Shown: piece after piece, positions 33,101-45,100 of the stretch
Layout: each line of letters starts with the position of its first letter
Position numbering within the stretch: position 1 is the first letter of the stretch
Assembly: GCF_024139115.2 (NCBI RefSeq)
Contig: NC_085140.1
Coordinates: 313,351,259-313,415,258 of the forward strand
From: Armigeres subalbatus
Taxonomy: Eukaryota > Arthropoda > Insecta > Diptera > Culicidae
Direction of reading: 5' to 3'
Length of the DNA: 64,000 nt
Notes under the pieces: generated by a model
Told to the model about the DNA's origin: nothing
Database searches by the model: none
The model's input: only the letters and a program-made list of their open reading frames with translations
Program-made: the position numbers and the translations under genes

Positions 33101-36100
33101 TGCAAACTCACGCAACGACATTACGGAGATTAGCACCACCTACAAGAAAGGAACAAAAGCCCAGAATCAATATTCATAACAATCCTTCAAAAATGCAGTG
33201 CAACGTTTGTAAGCATGAGCATCAAACGTTCAAGTGCAACATATTGAAAAACCTCAATGTTGAGCAAAGGCAACAACGAATTCAACAATTGAACCTGTGT
33301 TTTTCTTGCCTGAACAAAGGACACGGTAGTAAGTTTTGCAGAAGCAAGCGAGAATGCAAAATAGACGGTTGCAAGGGAATGCACAATCGTTTATTGCATA
33401 AATCAGCCGTCGAGAAACCCAAGGAAAATCAAAATCTGGAGAAGGACAAAACTAACAATAATCATCATGGAAATCGGAAATCAACGGTATATTATCAAAT
33501 AGTACCAGTAACGTTGCAGAATGGAAAACTCTCTGGAAACATTCGCTTTCCTTGATCCCGGCTCGTCATTAAGCCTTTTGGATCAATCGGTAGCGGATAA
33601 ACTTGGGCTCCATGGACGGTCAGACCCACTGGAATTAACCTGGACGCAGAACGTTTCAAAGGAATCACCTAGCCGAAGAGTACAGCTGTGGATACGCGGA
33701 CATGGAGAAAAACTTATTCAATGAAGGATGTCAGGACCATCGAGAACATTGAACTTCCAACGCAAACATTGGATATTAAACACATGAAGAAGGAGTTCAC
33801 TTATTTAGCTGATGTTCCAGTTCAGGGATACGTCAACGCCAAGCCCATGATTTTAATTGGCATGGAGCACGCTCATTTGTTGTTGACGACCGACAGAAGG
33901 GTAAGTGACGAGAACTCGCCGATGGCAGCGCGTACCAAACTAGGATGGTTGATTTTCGGTAAGGTATATAGAGGTGAGCCTTCATATTCTTTTTGCATTA
34001 GAGAGCATGAAAGTACAGATTTGAGAGCAATTTTTGAAAATTATTGTTCTACTGAAAACTTTGGAGTCAACGTCGTTAATAAATTACCAAAATCAGCAGA
34101 AGTAGAAAGAGCTGAATCAATTATTAAAAATACAATTAAATATGAAAACGGACATTACTCAATAGGATTATTGTGGAAAACTGAAAGTATGAGTTTCCCT
34201 CCAAGTTTTAATAATGCTTTCAAACGTTTGGAAATGTTGGAAAAGACATTAGCTAGGAAACCAGAGCTAAGAAAATGGGCAATTAAGTCATTTGAAGGAT
34301 TTGTTAAAAAGGGTTATGCCCGTAAGCTTAGCCCACGTGAGCTACTACAGGAACATCCAAACACCTATTATTTACCTCATTTTATTGTGACAAATAAAAA
34401 CAAAGTCCCACCTAAATCAAGAATTGTTTTTGATGCAGCTGCAGCAGTAGAAGGAGTATCTTTTAACTCAGCACTGCTTTCAGGTCCTGACACAGTAAAA
34501 TCTTTGTTCGGTGTTTTGCTAAGATTCAGAGAGTTCAAAATCGCTGTTACAGGGGATATACAAGAAATGTTTCAGCAAATAAAAATTGTTATGGAAGATC
34601 AGCCTGCACAAAGATACCTTTGGAGACAATGTGAGGCCGATAGGGATCCGAGCGTATATGTGATGGAATCAATGATTTTTGGATCAACGTGTTCTCCTGC
34701 TTGTGCTCAAGCAGTGAAAAATTATAATGCACAGCTTTTTAAGGATGATTTTCCAAAGGCTTCTGAGGCTTCTGAAAATAACTTTTATGTTGATGATTAT
34801 TTGGATAGCTTTGATGAAATTAAAGAAGCATCTGAAGTTGTTCAGGGTGTTATAAATATTCAACAGTATGCTGGATTTCATCTAAGAAGTTTTATTACAA
34901 ATTCGCAACAGCTTGCCAACGTTATTCCTTCAGAAAGACTTCATGTTTCAGAAATAAAATGGTTCGAGAATAAAGAAATACCAACTGATAAAGTATTGGG
35001 TATCTATTGGAATACATCAACTGATTTGATCGAATTTCAATTAAAACTTGATCGATTGAATTCACAAGGTTGATTACAAAGAGAGAAACTCTCTCGTTTG
35101 TAATGAGTATTTACGATCCATTAGGGTTAATTTCGAACTTCACAATTCATGGTAGAATTCTTTTACAAAATGGCATAAAGAATCTTCTGATTGGGATAGC
35201 CAGTTACCAGATAGTTTATCAAATTTTTGGAACTCTTGGATAGATATGCTTAAACTTGTCACCCATTTTAAGATTCCAAGATGTATGACCTTGAAAATGC
35301 ATTATTTTATGAATTGCATATGTTCGGAGATGCTTCGGAAAATGCTTTTGCTGCCGTTGTGTATCTGAAAAGTGTTACTGAAAATGGCACTGATGTGAAT
35401 ATAGTGTCAGCAAAGGCAAGAGTTTCACCGAATAAAATGTTATCTATACCACGTTTAGAGTTGCAAGCAGCAATATTAGGGACAAGATTGTTGAATACCG
35501 TAAGGAAAGAATTAAGAATTTCGATTTCAAAATGCGTCATGTGGTCAGATAGCCAAACTGTCCTAGCATGGATTAATAGTCAGCATAGGCGGTATAAGCA
35601 ATTCGTAGCTCATCGAGTTGCTGAAATCTTAGAAACAACTTCAATGGATCAATGGAGATATATAAAATCATCATTAAACCCTGCTGATGAAGGTACAAAA
35701 ATTAAAAAGGGAGCATCATTATGGCTCAATGGACCATCATTTTTAAGAAAATCAGAAAGTTATTGGCCAAACTGGACAGTAAGTATGGAAACTGATGAAG
35801 AGCTGAGAAACTATGTAAACATTCATCAAAGAATACATCCTTACTCTTTTATTCAGGACGATTATTTTTCGGACTGGTGGCGTTTGGTTAAGCGAACTCT
35901 AATAATAAAAAGTTTACCGATTGGGTTAAAAATAAAACAGATTTTGATCGTAGCACTAATTATGATGATGTAAAATTGGTTGAAAACGCGATATTCAAAA
36001 AAGCTCAATGGGATTGTTTCGCGGAGGAAGTAACATTACTGAAAGAAGGTAAAGAAATAGAAAAATCCAGCAACTTACGAAAATTGAGTCCAATGCTTGA

Positions 36101-39100
36101 TAATCATGGAGTACTCAGAGCAAGAGGAAGATTGGAACACGCAAGAAGCATACCCGAATCAGCAAGAAAGCCTATTATATTACCATATGAACATAATATT
36201 TCTTTTTAATTGTAAAGACATATCATGAACGGTATTTGCATCAGAATGACAATGTCGTAATTGCAGCTATTCTTCAAAAGTTTTGGATTATTAAACAAAG
36301 GTCACTTTTGAAAAAGGTCAAGAAATATTGCCAAGAATGCATTATTGCTAACGCAAAACCAGTACCACCCATGATGGCACCCTTACCAGATTATCGGACC
36401 GAATCTTTCTTGTATCCATTTACGCATACTGGAGTGGATTACTTTGGTCCATTTGAAGTTGCAGTAAAACGATCAAGAGAAAAACGTTGGGGTGTGATTT
36501 TTACATGTATGTCTAGTAGAGCAGTTCACATCGAAATGGCTGAGAAGTTAGATACAGATTCTTTTATTGTCTGTTTGCGTAATTTTCAAAACAGAAGAGG
36601 AAAAGTTAAGCACCTTTACAGCGATAATGGCACGAACTTTGTTGGAGCTGACAATGAATTAAAAGAACTAATTGTGAATATTGATAAAAGAATGAGAAAC
36701 GGTGATGCGGCAGCATTAGCCTTAAAATGGACATTCAATCCTCCCGCGGCATCGCATTTTGGCGGAGTATGGGAGAGGCTTATTAGAATCATAAAGTTAT
36801 CACTATACAAAATGCTGAAGCAGTATGGTAGTCGTTTACCACGACCAGCAATTTTAAGATCTGCTCTGATCCAAGTAGAATTTATTTTAAACTCTCGTCC
36901 TTTAACACACATACCAGTAGAAGATATCGACGACGAAATAATGACACCATTTCATATTCTAATTGGTCGTGCTGGAGAATATGTACCACCTTATGATCCA
37001 ACAGCAATTCACTTAGAAAACATCATTGGAAAAAGGTTCAAAACTATGGGAAATATTTTTGGGATCGGTGGACGAAAGAGTACCTTCCATTGTTGTTGAA
37101 ACGAAATAAATGGACTAATCAAATTGAACCTATTAAAGTTGACGATATTGTTGTAATAACTGATGATAAGGCACCTCCTGGAACATGGTTGAAAGGTCGA
37201 GTAATCAGTGTTAGAATGGCTAAAGATGGACAAGTAAGATCTGCTGAAATTAAAACATCTAAAGGTATTTATAAAAGGCCAGCCGTCAAAGTGGCAGTTT
37301 TAGATGTTCGGAAAATTCAAAAGCCAAAGCCATCTTTAGAAACAAATGATGATTTATTTCAACAAACTCAAAACTTTCAAGGAAGGCATGACACAATTCC
37401 ACTTTCAGAACCGAAGAAACTAGATTCACCAGATTTAATCCCGAATCAAAATGATCATGAAGAAATGTGCGATCTACGTTCGAATAAAACCATAAGAACA
37501 AAAAATCCTAGTAACCTCATAACGTTTATGTTGCTCGTATACATGTTTACACTAATCTTTGGTTTCGAAACTAGAGGATTGATAGCATTTGACTGTGCCA
37601 ACCCAGAGGTAAACATGACAAGTTACTCGCTTCTTGATGTAGCTTCTTGTATTCCTCAGAAAAGTAATTTGAGTTCAACAGAAATAACAATACAGGTTTT
37701 ACAAAGGAATGTAAAAAGTTTAACTAAAGTTCTTCAATGTAAGGTAATAATTCGAAGGTCCATAAGACATTGTGGCTCATTTTCGCATACTTCAGATTAT
37801 CAGTATGGATATTCTTACATCGTCAAAGAATTCAATTCAGAGGAATGTACAAAGGTACACGCTTTAGGAATGGTATCGCTGACTCATGACAGACAAATTA
37901 ATGAGCTGAAGTTAAATTCCACTACAAGGGGTGAAACGCTTATTGTAGGTAGCGTGACTGGAAATTCATGCAACGGAGGCACATATAGTACACCATTCTA
38001 TACATGGACTGGGGCACTAGTTTATTATGAGTACGAGATTGCTCTATACGATTATATTGCAAATATTGACCTTGAAAATGATCAGATCAGATTTTTGAAA
38101 AATGGTTTAATGTGTACGTATTCGATTGGAACATGTCTAGATTCCGAAGAAGGTTATTTGACCTGGAATGTAGACTTGAATCAGTCCTGTGAAACAACTG
38201 AATTTGAAGTAATTTATGAAGGACTTGTCAATAAAACTACAAGTTTAGAGGGTAATATAAAGAAAACTCATTCAGTAGTTTACAGCACTATTTCAGAAAC
38301 GCAAGTATTTTCGATCAAAACACGAGAAGATACTCGCATTTGTGGTTACAACGGATTTACTACTGATCATCCTAGAATTTTAATAATTGAAACACAGAGT
38401 ATTAGATCTCCATTTACAAGAAAAGCAAACAGTGGAAAAAATTTGGATTTATTTACTTATTTTAATTCCAAAATTACTCTCGTAGAAAGTTACATTGGTC
38501 AATCTTTAAATGATATTTACAATATGGTTATGGCTGAAATGTGTAAATTAGATAAAGTTCTTTTAGAAACTAAGCTTACACTGGCTAGGCTTAACCCGAA
38601 TGAATTCGTCAGCAGCATAACGAAGAGAAATGGTTACACAGCAGTAGTCGCTGGCGAAGTTTTGCACGTTTTGGAGTGTAAACCTGTTTACATTACACCA
38701 AGATTTACTGAGCAATGTTATCAAGAAATTCCCGTTCTTTACAATAATGTGTCAATGTTTTTAGCTCCAGTTACACGCGTTTTACAAACATTAGGAACAG
38801 AAATAGAGTGTACTCCTCTACTTCCTGCCAAATTCAAATTTGGGAGCAGATGGTATACCACAGATGGAAGATTACGAGAAACCACTGCGCCAAGTAAACT
38901 ATCAACTGATATTGTTACCAGCTGGTCATACACGCCATTGCCAAACTTAATGGAGAGTGGGGTTTATGATTCCAACAGTTTGGTCAAAATGAGGAACATG
39001 ATATATGAACAAGGCGAAAGACGTGTAGCATCTTCTGTAGTTTATAAAATTTTAGCTGGACAAAATCCTAATACTCAAGGCTTTAGATTTGATGCTTTAT

Positions 39101-42100
39101 TATCTGAGAAAATAATTGATGGTGCAATACATAAGTACTGGAACAAAGTGTTGTCTTGGAGCACATGGTTGGGAAACACTACGTCAACATTCATCGGTAT
39201 TTACCTATTCGCTCGAGGTTTAAAATTTATTGTTGATACAGTCATACATAGTCAGATATTATATGACATCTATGGTTTCAGTTGGAAACTAATAGCATCA
39301 TTCTGGGACTCATTAACTAATTTTTTGTCGCATAAAAACATTAGAAGGGAGACGGTAAACAAAATGGAAAATAATAGATGTTCAGAAGAGAATCAACAAC
39401 CAAACAATGAAACAGAAGAAACAGAAATGAACCTGTATAGAGGAAATGTGTATCCAAAATCAACACAAATGTCTAGTCCTAAGTAAAAAGACAATATCAA
39501 TATCATTTCATAATAAGTAATAAATCGCTTATCGACAGTTATTATTGTAAATCTAGTAGATTTACGGGGTCCGGAATGTAACGAACGCGAATCAATCAAT
39601 TTGCATTTCAAACTCAAGTTGTCATTTTCGTTAAGCTATACAGCGCACCGCATGGCATATTGTTAGTTGCAATATGCGCATAGTTGATAATTCTCTGCTA
39701 CCCGAGACAATTATGTCATAAACTAATCTTCTACGAAGGACCAAGAAAGAGACCCATAAATTGTAACAAAATAGTGACGCACCGATAGTGGCGGCGATAA
39801 CAAAGTAGAGATAATAAGAAAGGGACCCAAAAGATAATGAGTCAAAATCAGGTAGAATATATTGTACATTCATTCATATATACGGCTTAGCATTAGTAAT
39901 AAAGTTAGTTCTAGACCACAGTTCTACAGTGTATGTTTTCTACATCCGAAAAATCCGTAAGTCACCGGCGTCACAGCTATAACTACGCGATATTCTTTTG
40001 TCTACAGTGCAAGTAATCTATTTATTCTACAATAGGTCAACATGATTTGTCTTGCGTTTTGTTATTTTCATACTTCGCATCAGATTTTCAGATAAATAAA
40101 GTGCTTAACACATAAATTGACTATTTTGTTCTGTTACAAATTAAAAACACTGCGCATCGCCTGAATAAAAACGTTACTTCTGAAGTTTTGATTTATGTAA
40201 TAATTTGTGTTCTAAAAAGAGAAATATTTATTCATACGAAAAGTGAATTAAGATTTGCTTATCCTTGCCACCTAAAACATTTGGTACAAAAGTATGCTAA
40301 TGGAGAACAAGACAACAGCCAAATAAACAGTGAATCGGCTGTTATCTTGTTTTCATATCTGCTAACATTATAATCCCTTTCTTGTTGGCAAAATAAAGTC
40401 CGATATGCAACCAATCTCCATCCCTGATCTGCAAATACTATTACTCAGAAATAATATTAACAGTATATCTACATTCCTCAAATTAGTTTCGATCGTCCAG
40501 GCCTGGTAGCGAGTCTAGTCACTAAAAAGTCACTATTTGCATCCAAAAGTCACTAAAGTCACTATTTTTGGATTGCCTGTTGTAAAAAAAGTTATATAAT
40601 ATAAAAATCATTTGTACCTATTACCTATTATGATCAACCAAATAAAATATGTGTTAGCGGGCTTGGTGGTCATATGACTACCACTTCTGCCTCTTACGCG
40701 GAAGGTCGTGGGCAGGCTTGTAAAATGTCATCTGCATGTCATTTGACTAATTTGTTCATATCTTTTTTCAGAAGCCAAATTTACTTCATATTTTTTAATG
40801 TACTCATAACGCTTGAGTAGGGCTATATTTTTGTCCAAGGGTAAATTGCTCTAAATATAACATCTGAGGCTGGAGAGTGAAAACTTTCCAAAATGTCACG
40901 TGTCATTTGACATAATGTCATTTGAATGACATTTTGCCTCCCACGCCCCAGATTACATATTTACAGCAATGTCTTATTAGACAATGTTGTAGGCACATTT
41001 GAGGGCTATAAGTTCGACATACCTCAGGAGCCGATAGCCAACTCCTGAACAAGTTCTGGAAAAATTATACAAACGAATGCAAATGACATTTTACAACACT
41101 GGTCGTGGGTTCAATTTTGAGGCTTGTTGTCACATATTGACTCGATCGTGGGTGTGGAAGCATTGTTTTTTCAATATACAACCGTTTTTCGGCATCTCTG
41201 TGCATAGTAAATACTTTCATTTTACTGCTAAATTCGGGTTTAGAAAACAGATCGTTTCCCAACAAAGACGATCTCACATGCCATAAAACTAGTTAGTACT
41301 ATACTATTCCATTTAATTCCACCATTTTAATGTTATTTTACAGATACGTATTTCGACTCGCAACAGTAACGCCATCTTCAGTGTTTCGTACTTGACACAA
41401 GTGGTTTAATTAAATGGGGTAATACTAACTCGTTCTATGACAAGTGAAAATATTCCACAAAAAAGCTCTAAATAATTTTCTTATTAAAATAATTGCTTGT
41501 TAAATACAGGCTGTCCATGGGCTAAGATAAGACGGGACAAAAGATGATCTATTTTTCTTTTGTTCACAACGTAATCATATATTTTAAAAGGTCAGTGGAC
41601 AGTCCTGCGGAACGCTGGTTCTTGACTAAAGTTACTGTTGTCGTAGTAAATTCCATGCGAACATTAAACGGCTTGTGCTCTGTTCAATTACAATCAACTC
41701 TCAACAATTTGAATGACTATTGAAATAGCAAATGTTATTACAAAGTGAAACGCGTGGAAGCAACCAATCGGGCCCAAATTTTGCACAGTTGTTAAGGACC
41801 CAGAATGGCATCAAAAAACCATTGATTTGAAAAAATTAACATGATGCCCCACTCTACTGTACATGGACATTTTTCCGTGCAACAATATTATTTACTGTTG
41901 ACAACTGTAAATGAACAATCTCATATAAAGTTTTAACAGTTTGTGGTACGGTTATTTTACAAATAATATGTTGAATGGGTTGTTAAGTTATGTCACCATA
42001 AAAAATCAGCCGTTTTCGCGAACCAAATTTTCGCTCGACAGTATGATAAAATGTTGACATATAATGCAAGAAATATAAGACATTTTAGGGACAGCATGTT

Positions 42101-45100
42101 ATAAAAAAAAAGACAGGAACACCGTCTTCGACCAGAGGTCGTACAGACTGAACACTTAACACCTAGCATTAGACAACGGACACATAACACCCAGTGGACC
42201 AGTGGAGGATTTTTCGATCACGAAAAGTTTCCCTCCTTACCGAGGCGGGAATCGAACCCTCACTCCATAGCACATGCGTCTAGACGACTGACGTCGCTAA
42301 CCGCACGGCTACGAAGCCCACAATATAGATTGACATTTAGTGATGATGTCGAGTAGTTATGGTTGAATCAACCGAAAAGTATTTGATAACCGCAACGTAA
42401 ACTGTGAAGCTGTAAGCTTACATCGTAATGATGATTCTGACCATATTACATGTTGTTTTTTATATTATGCGGGGTGCAGTACACAAAAGTCCTCTCCTCG
42501 GTCCATGGCTGCACGTCGCCAACCACGCAGCCTGCGGAAGGTCCGCAAATCGTCCTCCGTCTGATCGATCCACTTTGCCCGCTGTGCACATTAGTTCATT
42601 CGCCTCCTTCACGTCCCGTCTGCACTTTCCTTTCAAAAACTCCCAGTGCGCGTTGGTCCTCCACGAGCATCGTCCAGGTCTCGTGTCCGTAGAGAACTAC
42701 CGGTCTAATAAGCGTTTTGTAGATAGTTAGTTTGGTACGGCGGCGAACTCTATTCGATCGTAGCGTTTTGTGGAGTCCAAAGTACGTACGATTTCCTGCC
42801 ATGATGCGTCTCCGAATTTCTCTGCTGGTATCATTATCGGAGGTCCAAGTGCATGAATTTTTCAACCATTTTTTTGAAAATTGAACTCTTATCAAAATTC
42901 TAGAAATGAAAGACCATACTGCGTAGAAGGAAAACAAAATTAAACAAAAAATATTACCTTACCTTACTGTTGAGGTCGAAATACGTATCTGTCAAGATAT
43001 AATTAAGTGGTGGAATTTCAATGGAATTGTACAAACTCGTCTTATGACAAGAAAAAATATTAGTTTTGTATAACTAGATGAACCGGCCTAGGGCCGAATT
43101 CTCGTGAATAAAGATAATTAAATTTTAGTTTTGTATGCCTTAACATTATATTAGTTTTTTTCTGAAGAATTTTTAGCTGTTCTAGAGAAATAAAGGAACT
43201 AAAACATTCGTTATTTTTAAAATATGTAAAAAAATATGTGCCAAATATTTTCTGGTGCGCCAGCAAGTTATAATTCTGAAAAATTGGTCCGTGGCTAGAA
43301 AAGGATGGACAGGCCTGTACGTAATTAGTTTACGGCATCTATGAACTACTCTGAGGCTACTATCTTGGCTACTATGGGCTTTTTGAAAACTGCCAAATAT
43401 GTCGATGCTTCAATTTTATAGAAAACTCGCGCTGCACTCCTCTCTAATAGTAAATATGGCAAAATGGATGCCGAGTTTGTCACAAGTAACCTCGTCAGTA
43501 GCTCCGTTTCCTTTTGCCCATAAGGACATGATGCATGTTAAAGATACTGTCACAAACTTCATAGAACTAGCTCTGGCCAGTTAATAGCTAGAAATTATGA
43601 TTTCGTCAACATGTTATGTTGTGTTTGAAAATCAATTTTCACTATATCAATTGATGGACTTTTTCCTAATGGACATAATAGATTTTAACCTTGAGCTTTG
43701 AACGGCGATTGTAAAATCTCACCAATTCCCTTACCTCATAAGAACTGTGCTCTTTATTCAGGACAACAAATGTGCTCAACAGGAAAAAATCCGTTCTCTC
43801 TGGTAGTAACGTTACATGAACGAAATAAACTGATTAAAAAGAATAAAAATCGTTAAAATTTTCAAGATCAATCTCAAAGTGAGTATTTTTTTTGCAATTA
43901 TATAATGCAATATCCGCTATTACGCATTTTGTCTCAGGTACCCCCCGAGACCAACAAAGGTACCCCCAGGGGTACATATACCCCAGATTGAGAACCGCTG
44001 CTATAGTTGTAGAATCGGTCTTTTATTCTCAGCTTGCACATCCTTGCGTTTGATTGGCTGCCATGCAATCACGCGTTGGTGCATCTTGTCCAGCACTATG
44101 AAGCCGGTTCCCAGCTCGTTGGTGGTGCCATAGCTTTGGTAGATGGTAGCCGCTCGATGTCCGCTTTTCCACATTTTCTGTCCTGTCCAGCAGATTCGTA
44201 ATGGTTCGTAATAGTTGTTTTTAAAGGCGGCTTATTGAGCCTGCGCAAACCTCCTGTCCCGTCGGAGGGCCGTCGTGTCAGGTCTGTTGACCGTCCCACC
44301 TAACACCAAGACTTGGGCTTGTGCGCTTTGAGCGGCACACGGTCGCTTTGGTTTAACAGAGCCCATTGTCAAACCCCATCACATCCTAGGCAGGCACCAC
44401 AACTCGCAGATGGCCTGAGGAAGGATCGTCAAGACCTTGAACATGCTGCCTACTTCGCGAGTCATTCGGGTTAATTAGCAAAATGTCGTAATACAACCTC
44501 GGAACATGTTTATCACGGATGTTCGAACAAGAATACATTTGTTTATTGTTATTTTGTTTATTATAAGTAAAATTTATACAAAAGATATACGACTGGAATA
44601 CGAATACAAAAGAAATACAATGGATAAATTTTACTGTGTTTTATTGTGTGGCTTTCTCAGTCTAATTTAGTCAAAACGATTCGTTTTGTTTTTTGGGCAA
44701 AACAAAACGAATTGTTTTGACTAAATTAGACTGAGAAAGCCGAACAATAAAAAACAGTAAAATTTATCCATTGTATTCGAATCAACCACAAATACTCGAG
44801 ACTGTGTACATGTAAGGGGCCCTCTTTAGCCGTGCGGTAAGACGCGCGGCTACAAAGCAAGACCATGCTGAGGGTGGCTGGGTTCGATTCCCGGTGCCGG
44901 TCTAGGCAATTTTCGGATTGGAAATTATCTCGACTTCCCTGGACATAAAAGTATCATCGTGTTAGCTTGGTAACTTGGTAACTTGGCTCAGAAACCTCGC
45001 AGTTAATAACTGTGGAAGTGCTTAATGAACACTAAGCTGCGAGGCGGCTCTGTCCCAGTGTGGGGATGTCATGCCAATAAGAAGAAGAAGAAGTGTACAT

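Larger units (their letters stand above)
31376..39975 (+). mobile_element. BEL/Pao LTR retrotransposon with env-like ORF (8.6 kb)
   Basis: Two 399-bp LTRs (31376-31774, 39577-39975) begin TGT and end ACA and differ at one position that I can find (ttt against ttc in cattNatatata). Flanking 5-bp duplication gctat at 31371-31375 and 39976-39980. Internal order is gag, protease, RT, RNase H, integrase, env-like. RT has the YVDD box typical of BEL/Pao. The near-identical LTRs mean a recent insertion, yet pol is split by several single-base frame changes. A purine tract (ggggtccgga) precedes the 3' LTR. Confidence 0.95.

Noticed and set aside
42230..42318. tRNA-Leu-like gene on the reverse strand
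   Set aside because: The head is tRNA-like but is continuous with a SINE body and tail to 42106.
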